A stretch of DNA of 64,000 bases, taken from Hemicordylus capensis. Lineage: Eukaryota; Chordata; Lepidosauria; Squamata; Cordylidae. Made by a program: the position numbers and the translations under genes. The stretch covers positions 145,634,857 to 145,698,856 of the forward strand of contig NC_069657.1 in NCBI RefSeq assembly GCF_027244095.1. Direction: 5' to 3'. The notes under the pieces were generated by a model, which saw only the letters and a list, made by a program, of their open reading frames with translations, had not been told where the DNA came from and searched no databases. Of the stretch, positions 1 through 12,080 are shown one piece after another. How positions within the stretch are numbered: the stretch's first letter is position 1; each line of letters begins with the position of its first letter.

Positions 1-839
1 TAGACTGACCTGTATATCCAGAATGTTGTTCCAGTATTATGCAGCACCATAGTACTGTTTTTGGCAGCCCATGTCCAAATCTTTTGGTAGGCCGCTCTCA
101 CAACCACAGCCAAAGTCACCACAGCAATTGCCAAGGCACCCCTGCCCCCGCTCATCGGGTCTGGTCTCCACAGCCCCACTAACCCCGCAGTCACTGCAGG
201 TGGCTTGCTTCTCTTGCTTCCCGGGCACAGCACACTATAATGATGTCACCACCTGGCATCTGAGGTGCTGGCTGGACCGTGACATCATTATATTGCTGGA
301 AATTATTATACAGAGGAAATCATTATACAGTGACATCATTATACAGAGGAAAGCAGGCCCACCACAAAGAATGAAGGGTCAGTGAGGCCATGGAGGCCCG
401 TGGATGCCAGGAGCAGGAAGGAAGGAAGGGTGCATACAGCAGGAGGTGCACGCTCTTCTCGGGCGGCCTACATGTCTGCCCACTTATGGATCTGCCACTC
501 AGCATACCTGGAAATAGTACAACAATTCTAAACAGCACCAAGTATAAAGAGAGGGTACCTTCAAGCCACAGAACCTATGTTTCCATCAGTCCAAAACATG
601 CAGTATAACACAGTAATACTGAGTGGATGCCACAAAGATCTAGGCAGATGCCACAGCGGCTCCAGAGATACCATTGAGACCAGAGATCGTCTTGGGTCCC
701 CACTCAGCCCAGCCCATTCTGCAGCAGCTCTTCAATATGTAGCTCTTTAGCAACTGGCTGCCCATATAAAGTACTGTCTGTTAGGGTGGATTATGTTCAA
801 CATATTAGGGTGTTTGGCTGGGTTTGGGCTTTGTAGTGA
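1..839. other. Unassigned AT-rich and mixed sequence
   Basis: No gene recognised. CATTATACAG-type short repeats recur between about 290 and 355 and again inverted near 235, suggesting a worn DNA element. Short open frames here show no family pattern. Confidence 0.4.
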
Positions 840-1115
840 GCAATGCATCTCACGAATACGAATAGGATGGATATTTATATACCACATTTCAACAGAAGTT
901 CCCAAAGCGGTTTCACACGAACATAAACAAACAAATGAATCAAATGGCTCCCTGTCCCCAAAGGGCACACAATCTAAAAAAGAAACATGATAAACACCAG
1001 CAAGAGCCACTAGAGGGATGCTGTGCTGGGGATGGATAGGGCCAGTTGCTCACCCCCTGATCAATAACTGGGGAATCACCACTTTACAAAGGTGCCTCTT
1101 TGCTCAGTTAGCAGG
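840..1115 (-). mobile_element. LINE 3' UTR fragment (CR1/L2 type)
   Basis: The reverse strand matches, base for base with scattered differences, the stretches 18010-18102 plus 19307-19420. The shared words include GGGATGGATAGGGCC-type sequence and an ATTGTG-CCTTTG block. It lacks the 1.2-kb insert found in that other copy, so it serves as an empty site. Confidence 0.6.
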
Positions 1116-1138
1116 GGATCTCAAACCATATTGTTTTG

Positions 1139-1372
1139 TAAATTTATTTATTTATTTATATCCCGCTCTTCCTCCAAGGAGCCCAGAGCAGTGTACTACA
1201 TACTTGAGTTTCTCCTCACAACAACTCTGTGAAGTAGGTTAGGCTGAGAGAGAAGTGACTGGCCCAGAGTCACACAGCTAGTATCATGGCTGAATGGGGA
1301 TTTGAACTCGGGTCTCCCCGGTCCTAGTCCAGCACTCTAACCGCTGCAACACACTGCCTCCTCCTAAATGGA
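1139..1372 (-). mobile_element. tRNA-derived, MIR/CORE-like SINE
   Basis: Reverse strand has a tRNA-like head (box B GATTTGAACTC region on the + strand as its complement) followed by a body resembling MIR (TCACAGAGTTGTTGTGA-like) and an AT-rich tail. The same family occurs at 4221, 28943 and 59445. Confidence 0.65.
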
Positions 1373-1439
1373 CCTCCTAATATGTCAGAGGTATCTTGTG
1401 AAGAGACAAGCAGCATAGAGAGTTTGGGGCAAGAGAAAT

Positions 1440-1800
1440 TTTGTTTGTTTGTTTGTTTGTTTGATACATTTCTATACCGCCCCAAATGCAAGTTCTCTGG
1501 GCGGTATACAAACTATAAAAAGAGCCAATAAAAGATTAAGACATTTCAACAATCAAAATTAAAAAGTTAAAACTATTAAAACACAATTAAAACACAATTA
1601 AAACAGTATCTAATTAGCAGCCTGGGTGAACAAAGGTGTCTTGACTGTCCTTTTGAAAGTTCTAAGAGATGGGGAGGCTCTTATTTCAGCAGGAGGTGTG
1701 TTCCAAAGCCTCGGGGCAGCAATGGAGAAGGCCCGTCCCCAAGTAGCCACCAGACGAGCCGGTGGCAACTGCAGACGAACCTCTCCAGATGATCTCAATG
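1440..1800 (-). mobile_element. LINE 3' end fragment (CR1/L2 type) with ORF2 C-terminus
   Basis: Minus-strand frame 1798-1610 encodes a LINE C-terminus (RAFSIAAPRLWNTPPAEIR, then FKRTVKTPLF) typical of CR1/L2 ORF2. It is followed by an A-rich 3' UTR and a (CAAA)n tail at 1442-1464. Confidence 0.7.
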
Positions 1801-2439
1801 GACAAATGAGTCACCGCGTGAGCTATGATTTGATGTTGGGCAGGAATTGGGGGGTGGGGCAGGGTCTGGAGAGTTTCCCGGCCCTGGGATGGAAATGAAA
1901 ACCAGTCAGTTAATATTAGGTGAAAGGAAGGAGCTGCATCTTCAGCCTCTAGACCTGTCTTTGGATCAGTGCTGACCAAGAGGATTCAGAGAGATTCCTC
2001 CTCAAATTTGTCCTACAGAGCACAGCACAGAGCTAGAAGAAGGGCTTTCATAGTGACTTGAGCAGCAGTGTGTTCTCTTCTGTGTGTGGCATCGTGTGGC
2101 CGAGAATGTGTAGGCTGAAGGGGATGGGTGGACTGCCTTGCATTTCGCATTAGGATTTGAAGCCTGTTTGACACACAGGTGATTTCCGAGGGGCTGGAGC
2201 AGAGATCCACCATACCATATAATGGCCACCTGATTGTTCCTGCATGCGTCCAGACTGCAAGGCCCACTCCCACCACAAGTTTTTTAAAGCAAGTTAAAGG
2301 ACAGGGTAACTAGCAATATTGTGAAAGAGACACGCAATTAGCTCATTACACAAATAATTATGCAAGAATTAAAATCCAAATCAACACTCTCACTTCACCA
2401 GACCCAAAAGGATTGCATAAATCAGCCCTGGGCTCTTTC

Positions 2440-2645
2440 CAGACTAGCCGCTGGAACAACATCAAAATGCCTCCTTTCGGGCAAGTCACATTGAAAACGT
2501 GAACAGCAGGGGGCGCAGTCTCGCAGCAACTAACATCCTGAAAAAACAGCAACTTGCTTCCGCCGGATATACGATGTCCTAGCTCTATATCACAGCAATT
2601 AAATTTGAGACAAGGCATTGGCAATGTGAACGATACTCTGCTGTC
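2440..2645. mobile_element. Short DNA-element relic of the 15.6/21.6/25.7-kb family
   Basis: Begins with CTCTTTCCAGACTAG and ends with GGCATTGGCAATGTGAACG-type sequence, echoing the copies at 21607 and 25674. Diverged; termini not clear. Confidence 0.4.
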
Positions 2646-3396
2646 GTCCTGCATTCTTTCGAAGTGGGCCCATCCCATCTTTATTCAGAGACTCAGTCAG
2701 TTTTTAATGTATTATATGGCTCCCATCCCACATGGTCCTGGGCTACAGACCAAAGTACAATTCTGTTAATTGTTTATTTATTCTAGTTTGAGATATATCC
2801 CCCCCACAAGCAACAAAGTTCTGTAAAGAAACCTGGCTGGGCCTGACGCTAAGAGGCTTTGTGTTGCTGTTTTGGCTTCTCATTGCTAACCTGTTCCTCT
2901 GACCAGGAAAACGTGGCTGACCACAGGTGAGCAGCTCACAATGTAAAAGAATGCCAGTAGTTCCAAACAGAACGATCTTGCCTACGAAGAGCATGGAAGG
3001 GTTGAGAAGGGACCATCTGTTACTGCTGGGAGCACAGGTTCTGTACCAATATGTATGTGTGTGCTGGCAAAGGGTTTGTTATTTCGGTGAGATAGGAGTT
3101 TGGGGATCCCATCCCACAATGGGGATTACGGGGAAGCAGTATTCTCTCTAATCTTTGTGGTCTGTGTGCAGAATGAGTTGTGTTCTGGGCAGCACTATCA
3201 AGGCAGTGTGTGTACACATGCATTCAGAGTGGGGCCTTCCCTGATTAAAACGGAGCGGGATCTAAAATTAACTGAGCGGACGTCAAAAACCATGTAAGCA
3301 TGCTCACATGCAGATGCCTTAGAGGGAAAACTGTGAGGGAACCGCAAAGGACCCTCATTTTCACTCTCTCTCACTTTCACTCTCACTCTCTTTCAG

Positions 3397-3524
3397 GCGC
3401 TTGCCACAGGATTTCCCTTGCTATCTGCCCATCTGCCTCCCAAGCGATGCTGATCCTATCCTGTTCCTCCAAGTTGCGGCTGCTGGAGGGGATACTGCGG
3501 AAGAACCTTTTCCAGACACTTCCG
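3397..3524 (+). CDS. GLYATL3-like: Gene 1 exon 1 (coding from 3447) with short 5' leader
   Basis: A strong pyrimidine tract ending in AG at 3395-3396 suggests this exon starts at 3397 and that a further upstream leader exon exists, which I cannot place. The ATG at 3447 is chosen because it gives the family start MLILSC and is conserved in all three genes. It codes residues 1-26 and ends in phase 0 at a GTACTC donor, a weak donor shared by gene 2. Confidence 0.8.
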
Positions 3525-3640
3525 GTACTCTTGAGCCATGCATTCTTCCTAGCTGGGAACCTGCGTTAGTCAAGGGAAAGCAAAAAAGAAATGTTCAGTA
3601 CTGCAGGCTCCATGAATGAATGGGGGTGGGATAAAAACGT

Positions 3641-3706
<66 letters not shown>

Positions 3707-6700
3707 TAGATAGATCTAACAGATAGGATTGGCTACAGCAGCTCCCTGATTAGTACACAAACTGGTGCCCAGCCTGGGATTGTTGCTGTATAATGCATGA
3801 AATGGCCCTGCACATTCTGTGGATTCTAAAATTGGCCCATCCACTAGTCAGACCTAGGTAGTCGCTTAGAGCATCAATTCTTGGTGGTGCATAAACAGTG
3901 TCCGAATATAACACTGCCAATTATTATGTTGCTCCCTCTTGTAATGTAATATGTAATACTGCATCCTGCTACCCAAAGGGCCTGAATCTTAACCCCAAAA
4001 TACACAGGCGTCTTTGCTCATTGCACCTTAGCCTCCCATTAACAGCTAGTCTCATGATATCCACTCCCTCTCTTGAATATGAATTGCCTGCCTCAGCATT
4101 CATTTCAAAAAAGAAGTTCTCAGACTGCGGTTCCAAATTAACAGCAGCATCTTTTCTTCTCTGAAATATTAGAGTTTTCCTCCACAACAGATTGGAAACT
4201 CTTTCCCACTATCCTCAAACGAGAGCCAGCATGGTGTAGTGGTTAGAGTGCTGGACTAGGACTGGGGAGACCTGAGTTCAAATCCCCATTCAACCATCAT
4301 ACTTGCTGGGCAACTCTGGGCCAGTCACTTCTCTCTCAGCCTAACCTACTTCACAGGGTTGTTGTGAAAGAGAAACTCAAGATGTAGTACACCGCTCTGG
4401 GCTCCTTGGAGGAAGAATGGGATATAAATGTAATAATAATAATAATAATAATAATAATTTTTTTAAAAAAAAAAACCCAGCATGGGCAAGTCATTCACAG
4501 GTTATCCGCATGGGCTGATCTTTCGACCTCATGAATGAGTCACCTGTGTGGCTGAAGTTCAAGCCAGAGCTCTCCGCTTTTCACCTAGAAGGGTGCCAAA
4601 ATCAAACTTTGCCTAGGATGCCCAAAACCCTAGAGCTGGCCCTGATTAAGTGGCAGATAGGAAGGGCCCACTTGAACCCATCCGGGCTGTGCTCTAAAGC
4701 AGACCATACAGTGTAGGTTGATGCACAGGTCAACATCTGAACCAGCCCCCCACTCCATGGATTCTCTCCCCACACATCTCTCCCTGCGCAGCAGCACTGC
4801 TACACCAGCTCTAACCTATGACTCTTGACAGGTCCATGGGGTAGTTATGAACATAAACCGTGGGAATCCAGTTGGTCATGAGGTGATCGTGGATTCCTGG
4901 CCAGAGTTCAAAGCTGTCCTCACCCGGCCTCACAGAGAGGTAATGGCTTTTGGGGCTCTTGGGAGTCATCTTATATGGAATTTCAGAATGGATTGGGATG
5001 GAATTGGATTAGAATTCTTCATAGTGAGCTGGGTATTGTCTCTAAAACAGGCCTGGATGGAAAGAAGGGATTATTAACTTCTTCTTTTCTTCTAGGGGGT
5101 TTCGTTTGGCATTAACAGCTGCCGAACATGTAAACATTTAGGTTGTAGCACTTTCCCAATCACTTCATCCCCACACTGGGAAAAGCTTTGCCCATTCAAT
5201 TTTTGTGAGTTAGACAGCAGTGAAAGCTACAGAACTCCTACAAGGAAAGAAAGAAAAAAGACGGAGAACTCTAGAAGAAATGGCTATGCTACTGGCAAAA
5301 AGCCTTTGCTAATTGTTAATTACATATGACCTTTATGCCATTCTTGTAGGTTGCCTCAGATGACTTGAATATACATGTCAACACATATGCAGCCTTTTAT
5401 TGGGATCTTGATGTATACCGGACACTGTTGCAGGACACAGATGCTGTCAACTGGGCCCAAAACCTCTATATCCTTGGTAACAGCAGGGGTCAACACCGCC
5501 ATGTTGCGGGACAGACGGATGACAAAATTACCAGACCCTCATGATGGGCATTGTGTTGCGGGTGGGGGTGCTAAGTCATTCGGTCACTGAATCTGAAGAG
5601 GCAGCTCTGAGGAGTGCCCTGTGGAAACTGTACTGCTGAGGCAGGCGAGAAGATCCCATGGAGCTATACCACTTGACCTCCCTACTACAGGTTCCTCAGT
5701 CTCCCATTTCCTCTCCCCTGCCATTACCTAGAGAATACCTCACAGGTGTGCCATGACACTGATCTCAACTGAAATGAGAGCTTCAGTTGATGAGCACACT
5801 GTTGTGAACTACACCTGGTTTCGCACTCTGTACACGCTCAGAGGGAAAGAGGGAAAGTCACATCATACACAAACTGAATTGGTTCTTAGAGATGGTGACC
5901 ATGTAGGATCTGGGCGTGCAAACAGAGATAGAGAGAGACACACTCAGAAAGTTCAATGGGCTTTATTATAGAAAGTTACTCATCAGGATAAAATAAAAAC
6001 ATGTTTCCGATTCAAGTGTAGTGTAATGTGCCTAACTAACATATGCGTGTGCAATCAGTAATCACAGCTATCTATCAATCTAACAAATCCTAATAAAACA
6101 TTTAGGGAGAGAAGCAGAGAAAGAAGGAAGAAGGAAGGGAAGGCTTAGGAAGGGGGTGGCAGTAATTAGTAGGGAGGAGGGAAGAGGGATCCAAGGCTTG
6201 TGGAGCAGCATATTACCAGGGTCAGAGGCTTTGAGAGCGGTGAGAATTCAGCTGAAGGAGAGATGCTGTAGCTGGGAACAGCAGCTTGGGAGCGATGGTC
6301 AAGCTTCTGGTGGTCAAGCAGGCTAGTCAAGCAGGCAGCTTGCTCAGAGCAAGGCAGAGAGTGAGAGCACCATGGCTGGGGAAGTCTTGACTTCTCCCTG
6401 TGCAGAAGAAGTCACAGACAGTTCCTGTCCATGGACAGAGTTCCTGCTTGTTGCCCCGCGGCTTAGCAAACTCTGGGGTGGCTCTTGAGCAAGTACGCTT
6501 GTTAGGCAAGACTGCTAATCTGCCATGTCCAGAGACTCCTTCTTATAGTGATTCCATCCTTTCATGTCCATTTGAGTCTCCTGGATCACAAAAGGTGTCC
6601 ATTTCTGTTATCCTTTGGATATTGTCTTTTAATTATCAAAATTAGCTCAGGATAGTTGGTCAGTCCAGGGTAATCTCAATCCCATCTTCTGTTAGCTGCT

Positions 6701-9700
6701 ATCTTGGGGAGGGGATGTTCTATTTTGCCCAAAGCCAATCTGCATCTCTGAGCTGCAAATGGGAATCTTCTCTTGTCCCCAGATTTGGGGCCTGGTCCCA
6801 GAAGGTGTTAAAAGGTGTTAGTAAAATAAGAATTAAAATCTATAGGTGTTTTCTTTGTGTGCATTTATCTAGAGTGGAATTTCTATAGACAGCAATTGAG
6901 TATCCCTTTTGGGCAGAGCAGAGCAATCATTGACAAGGATTAACACAGGAAAGGGCAGCTCAGCCTCTGGCCTCTTCCACAGACATTATCTGATAGTGAC
7001 TTACATTTTAGCATATTGATTAGCTCAGGCCTAGCCCTTGTGTTTCTGTGAGTGCCCATTTCACAATACGATGCTGGATTGCCTCCTCTTTCACAGAACA
7101 ATTAGCATCAGTCTCAGAGGCAAGTAATGTACTGGTCAGTTCACCTTGAGTTCAGGCATTAATTGATCTCTTAATAAAAATGGACTCAGACACAGGCGTG
7201 AATCCTACACAATCCTGGGTTGGTATTCTGGGTTTAATGTTGGGATCAGGGGGGGTCCCCAACAACACCAAAGTGACACATGTGTGCGCCCAGCCTGCCC
7301 CACCCCCTGCCAGCTGCTACCACAGGTAGCAAGAGGGAAGCTGGTTACAGTAACTGAGTGGAAAACTCCCCCCCAACCCGATGTTTTCTAGGGATGTATA
7401 CGAAACAGAGTTTCAGTTTTGTGTCGAGCTAAAAAAAAATGCAGACAGCCAAAAGGTTTCGTCAGAACAGAGACTGACCTGGTTGACCTTGAAATGTTTC
7501 AAGTGTTACAGCCATAGGGAACAATGGGTGAACCAGAAACACCCCATTGTTCCCCTTGGGTAACTCCTAGGGACACCAAAGTCAATTGGGTGGTAGGGCA
7601 TGATGGGTGCTAACTACCACCCAGCCCACAAAAGAAATGGGCAGGAAGGTGATTTTTAATCTTTTCCCCAAACCCCCATAGGATCACAAGCCAGTCAGAA
7701 ACCAGTGCCAGGAAACCAACCAGGAAGGGGAAAACAGGCCTCCAAAATGGTGCTCGAAACGTCAAAATGTTCCAAATGCCCCGTGTCTGCTGACAAATGG
7801 GATGTAATTGTTTGTGTCTCCTGCACCTTCACTCTCTTTTCACATTATTTCCTGTCAAGTGAGGTGCATCTTTTCCTGGTTTTAGAGGTGAGCCAGGCCA
7901 GGGTCTTCCCCTAACTGTTGCCCCCTGAGTCAGTGTCACACAGAGAAGGTATGGCCAGTCTCAGGAAGAGGGCTGCATTTCTCCCGCTTCTTCTCAGTCA
8001 AAATAAAGCGGAGACACCATCAAGTATCATGTAAGATCCACAAATGCCCCTGAGGGGTGAGGTGAAGCTGGCACCATCCTGTTCCCCTTTCCCCCTCCCT
8101 GCCAGTTGTGACAGTGTAAAAAGTTAGGTCAGGGTAAAAAGCAGGGATGAGATTTTAGGACTAACAACATCTTTTAGTGTGCAGGGTTTGCTTTCTGGAA
8201 GCTTAATGTAATCTATTGGTGACTTTGGGAGGAGAGCTGGTCTTGTGGTAGGAAGCATGACTTGTCCCTTAAGCTAAGCTGGATCTGCCCTGGTTGCATA
8301 TGAAAGGGAGACTAGAAGTGTGAGCGCTGTAAGATATTCCCCTTAGGGGATGGAGCCACTCTGGGAAGAGCATCTAGGCTCCAAGTTCCCTCCCTGGCAG
8401 CATCTCCAAGATAGGGCTGAGAGAGATTCCTGCCTGCAACCTTGGAGAAGCTGCTGCCAGTCTGTGTAGACAATACTGAGCAAGATGGACCAAGGGTCTG
8501 ACTCAGTATATGGCAGCTTCCTATGTGCCTATGTTCCTATGACTCCTGGGAATGCTTAGCTATCTTCCAATTCCATCCAATACTCAGTTTGTACATTTCT
8601 GTAAATAAATGAATATTATAAAGACACCATAAGTCTTCCGGTATCTCTCCTGCAAGGGAAACCACGATCCAAGTAGCCCAACACCCCCTGGAACTCCTCA
8701 GTGCTTGGAGAAGTGTGGGGTGGAGGGCATCTAATAATGTTTTACTGCCCTCTGTAGGTAACCAGGATGGGATATTGGAGGCCTCCCGAGAGGCCGCTGC
8801 TGTCAAGAAAGTGCAGTTTTCAGCAGATTCCTTCATCACCTACATGTGTCACGATCCAAACAAATACCCTGAATATCGGTGAGTGTTGCTCTTGCTATCC
8901 CCCCTTTTTTTCCACTTGAGGCACTTGAATATTATTTACTCAAAATATTTATACACTGCCCACTTCTAATGTCTCTAGATGGTTCACAACATGAGGTTTT
9001 AGTCCTGGGCTCCCTACAAAGGGAAAATGAAACTTCCTATAAAAGGGGAGAAGATTCCAATTATTAGGGCTGACTGTGATATAGGATCAGCATTCCCTGC
9101 AGAGGAAAGTGCACAAGAACACAGGCACAAATTCTTAAACCATGGACAGAGGAATGGCCAAGTCCTACCTTGGTTTCTGGGAGGCTTTTGGTCCTGGACC
9201 TCCCCATGAAACTGCCTACAAAGGTAGCCTAAACCAGGTGGCATACCAAGCCCACCAGCCACACCCCTTAGGCTGACATCAGGGTGAGACCAGCCAGCCT
9301 CCCCGCCGCTAGGGTTGCCATAGGGTTAGAGGCAAAGGAGTGGTCTCCCCTCACACTGGTGTCCATTTACTTCATTTTGCACCTCCTCAGCCTCCCTCTG
9401 TGCCAAGAAGAATAACCTCGCACGCCACGCTTGGCAAAGGTGCAACCAGGGGTTGCCAATCCCTACATTAGAGTGTCGAAATGGAGGGACCTGTCCCTTT
9501 CTAGCCAATTCCTATTTCGATTGTTGTTTTGGTTCTTAATCTGCTTTTCAATACAAAACAGGCTCAAAGGAATTTACACAGCAAAAGGAATGAGGAAATG
9601 GTTCCCTGTCTCAAAAAGGCTCACCATCATGTTCTTCTCTTTAGCTCTCTTCCCATTTCTTTGCAGTATGACTCTTATCTCTCTGCTCTTCCAGGCTGGA

Positions 9701-10145
9701 TCCTGGCTTCACACTCTCCTCCTTGAATAGCTCCCATGTTGATCTACTGAATGAAACGTGGCACTATGGGGGCAATGAACAAAGCCACAGGTACCTGGCC
9801 AGCCTGGTGAGACACTTTCCCAGCGCCTGCATCCTGGATGTCAACGGTCTCCCCATCAGCTGGAACCTGATGAATCTTTTTGGTACAATGGTACATGGCT
9901 ACACCCTTCCATCCCACCGTCGCAAAGGCTATTTAGCTGTGGTGGCAAAAGCACTAGCCATTCAAGTCCATGCAGCTGGCTACCCTGTGTATAGCCAAGT
10001 GGCCCTAGATAATAACCGTACACACAACTTCCATGAAAAAATGGGCTATGAGAGACTACCTGAGTTGTGTCATTTCTGCTTTCACTTTGTGAAAGAAGAG
10101 AATATCAAGGATTTTCCATGGGCCTCCAAGCAGGCACCCAGATGA
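3447..10145 (+). CDS. GLYATL3-like: Glycine N-acyltransferase-like gene 1, five coding exons, intact
   Basis: Joining 3447-3524, 4832-4939, 5350-5476, 8758-8878 and 9695-10145 gives one open frame of 294 residues ending in TGA; every junction has GT and AG. Family proteins are about 285-300 residues, so it is full length. It starts [15 protein letters not shown] and has INRGNP and [12 protein letters not shown] (N-terminal Gly_acyl_tr_N region, about residues 1-145). [15 protein letters not shown] (164-178) and [12 protein letters not shown] (213-224) mark the GNAT-fold C-terminal region; RRKGY is the acyl-CoA pyrophosphate loop. Known for the family: transfer of an acyl group from acyl-CoA to glycine, and human GLYATL3 is linked to long-chain N-acylglycines. 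From memory the start, INRGNP block and GYTLP-HRRKGY match GLYATL3 better than GLYAT. The Glu of GLYAT proposed as base is Thr209 here. Substrate is not inferable. Confidence 0.9.
3641..3714. repeat. (GATA)n microsatellite
   Basis: About 18 GATA/GACA units in intron 1 of gene 1. The orthologous position in gene 2 (27449-27481) is a shorter, interrupted tract. Confidence 0.95.
4221..4478 (+). mobile_element. tRNA-derived, MIR/CORE-like SINE in gene 1 intron 1
   Basis: Starts GAGAGCCAGCATGG, has box A-like TGGTGTAGTGGTTAGAGTG and box B-like GAGTTCAAATCC, a CORE-like middle and an (ATA)n/A-rich tail. Gene 2 reads straight through at the same place (CCTCAAACCAGCATGGG near 28308), so the insertion is absent there. 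Confidence 0.8.
4832..4939 (+). CDS. GLYATL3-like: Gene 1 exon 2
   Basis: Acceptor TTGACAG before 4832 and donor GTAATG at 4940; 36 codons, residues 27-62, phase 0 at both ends. It encodes MNINRGNP and [13 protein letters not shown], the most conserved N-terminal blocks of the family. Confidence 0.9.
5350..5476 (+). CDS. GLYATL3-like: Gene 1 exon 3
   Basis: Acceptor TTGTAG before 5350, donor GTAACA at 5477; 127 bases, residues 63-104 plus one base (phase 1). It contains [16 protein letters not shown] and VNWAQN, typical of the N-terminal domain. Confidence 0.88.
5800..7264. mobile_element. LTR-like insertion in gene 1 intron 3 (probable solo LTR)
   Basis: A 1465-bp block begins TGTTGTG and ends CCAACA and is flanked by ACAC on both sides (5796-5799, 7265-7268). 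Gene 2 lacks it. A TG...CA block with 4-bp target repeats fits an LTR; no coding frame of a retroelement is visible in it. On the minus strand an AATAAAG lies near the end, hinting at that orientation. Family not named; younger than the gene 1/2 duplication. Confidence 0.5.
7389..7560. mobile_element. Partial hAT-like element (TAGGGATGTGCA family), shared with gene 2
   Basis: TCTAGGGATGTATACGAAAC resembles the terminal repeat of the family at 43688. The gene 2 equivalent is at 31173, so it predates the duplication. The right end is not recognised. Confidence 0.45.
8230..8540 (+). mobile_element. 5S-rRNA-derived SINE in gene 1 intron 3
   Basis: Begins AGGAGAGCTGGTCTTGTGG, has a 5S-like promoter block (TTAAGCTAAGCTGG, then GAAAGGGAGAC) and ends in CTATGTGCCTATGTTCCTAT, a CR1-like short-unit tail. 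It is missing from the same place in gene 2 (near 34430). Confidence 0.75.
8758..8878 (+). CDS. GLYATL3-like: Gene 1 exon 4
   Basis: Acceptor CTCTGTAG before 8758 and strong donor GTGAGT at 8879; 121 bases, residues 105-145, phase 1 in and phase 2 out. The start [14 protein letters not shown] is the family linker between N and C domains. Over 3.2 kb of intron with an LTR-like insert and a SINE lies between exons 3 and 4. Confidence 0.87.
9695..10145 (+). CDS. GLYATL3-like: Gene 1 exon 5 (terminal coding exon)
   Basis: Acceptor CTCTTCCAG before 9695. It carries residues 146-294, the whole C-terminal acyltransferase region, and stops with TGA at 10143-10145. The pattern [33 protein letters not shown] and the closing hydrophobic strand matches the family order. 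Confidence 0.92.
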
Positions 10146-10502
10146 TATCGGCCTCTCATGGACTCCAGCAACAGGCTCAACCAACCTCCATGAAGCATAG
10201 GGAGAAAACGGGAGACCTGTGCTGACAGCTCTTCATCCTTTCTTTCCCTGAACAATTATCCTTCCCAGTGATTCTCCTTTCTTTTCCTCTTTGTTGTGTC
10301 TTGACTTTACCTTTAGATTGTGAAACGGAAGGCAGAGGCTGATGTCCAGACTAATTTATGCTTGAGTAGCCCTGTTGAAATTAAGTAGTCCTTTAGAGTA
10401 ACACCTGAGTAATACTACTGAGAAACGTCTTTTGGATGTCAACCTATGGGAGAATCTTTCTTTTCTTTTCTTTTTGGTGGCACAGCACCATATAATTTCA
10501 TA

Positions 10503-10512
10503 AATAAATAAA
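10503..10512 (+). promoter_or_regulatory. Candidate poly(A) signals of gene 1
   Basis: Two overlapping AATAAA hexamers lie about 360 bases after the gene 1 stop codon. Gene 2 and its extra last exon have AATAAA at matching distance, which supports use. No transcript evidence is available. Confidence 0.5.
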
Positions 10513-12080
10513 TATCTGTATCATCTGGCATGAGTGATCACTGTACACACTGTACCCCTGCCCCACAGGCTTCAACCCATCATTTGGGACCTTTTTGAAA
10601 TTTTGAATTATGATCATACTACCAATGAGGTAAAACCAGCATTGAATTAACGAAGATATTCACATTTCCCTCCAAATTAGTTGTTGTGTTTTTAGTTAAT
10701 CCATTCTTTGTTCCAGACCAGCTTTTGAATGGTGCTTTAGTTACTTTTCGTCCAGTCCTGGAGTAGAGGCAGGGCTAACAAACAGCCAGCAGCAAGGGCA
10801 CTGAAAAGGCATCTGCTCTTGCCTCTCTATACATAAAATCTATTTTCACTAAACTATTAATATTCCTGATTTTATTCCACTGCCTTGTCCTTGTGTGCCA
10901 CAACAGCTTCCTCTACAGTAGTCAACAGCAGTCTCTTTACATTGCTGCGTATCACTCCTACAATGCATATCTCTCCCAACTGTGGATATTCTTGACTTCT
11001 CTCATAAATTTGTTTTTCCTCCTCTTTCAGTTCAGATCTGTAACATTCCACATACAAAATGTGATCAAAGCAGTTATCTAATGATATAATAAAAGATCAT
11101 TTCCTTTGGCATGTTTTGTTGTGTATTCCAAAACCATGGAATTATCTCAAAAAAGCTGGAATGCCTTTTCCCCATTTGGACAAGAAAGCCCTTATGATAC
11201 AAGCAAGGAAGTCTGCCATTCATGCCCCCAAAAGGTGGGCCATTCACACAGCCAAGGAATAAATGTGACCATGAAGGTTAAACTCCTGTCTCCTAATCCA
11301 GTAATACACCGTTTGCACAACCAAGACCAGTTAGGATCAGGCAAGAGTGGCAGAGCAAGAGGGCCTGTGTCTACTTACAGGTTACAGTGTCAACTCAGTT
11401 CTAACACACAGCAAAGTGAATGAGAGATCAGACTCATTGATTGATTGGTTAAATTTTTATTCCATTTTCCTGCCATTTTGCACTCAAACTGGCACTATAA
11501 CACAAACATATTACGAAAAGCAAACACATTGCTACAACATTCTGTTCTGGGGAGTAGGGTTGTCTGTTTTACAAGGTTGTGGCCAGGGGTGTAGCAAGCT
11601 TGGAGTGGGCCTGAGCCCTAGGGGGCGGGGAGAGAAGATGGACCCCTACTCCTCCCATCTCTTTTGAGAAATATCTGAAATACTGACTTTATTTCAAGAA
11701 ACTGTACTCTGCTGCCACCTAGTGACAAGTGAACAACCAACCAATTTCCTCATGTTTCAGGGAATTTAGTAAGCATCAGTGCCAAAGGCACTTCCACACA
11801 GTGGTTTATTCCAGATGATGCTCTCTAGACCTGTGCCTTCTTTGAGCAGTCCTCACCAAACCGGTGAAACACCTGTTTTCTTTCAGTGCATTTGTTTCTG
11901 ACTTGAAAACCCTATCAGAAAACTTGTGTGAGGAGGGCAGTTGCTGACCTGCTGAGACGATCAGGAGCTGTGCTCCAAGGCCAGCAGGTGTAGTGGGAAA
12001 AGACAGATTCCAGGCAGGACTCTCCATACTGCCAGGGCTGGAAGGAGCAAAGGTGAGTACAGGGACCATAGTGCAATGAG

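Larger units (their letters stand above)
2160..11420 (+). repeat. Segmental duplication unit A (gene 1 copy)
   Basis: From about 2160 the sequence aligns with 25330 onward, through introns and to about 11420 (compare 37980 and 39405). Shared intron landmarks include the TATAATGGCC stretch (2217 and 25393) and the pairs of exon-flanking introns. Differences are mainly insertions private to one copy. Confidence 0.8.

Noticed and set aside
37-228. Cys-rich 63-codon minus-strand frame
   Set aside because: No family pattern, no conserved neighbour and no splice context; probably chance.
4230-4300. A tRNA gene
   Set aside because: Box A and box B are present, but no cloverleaf closes and the unit is one of several dispersed SINEs.
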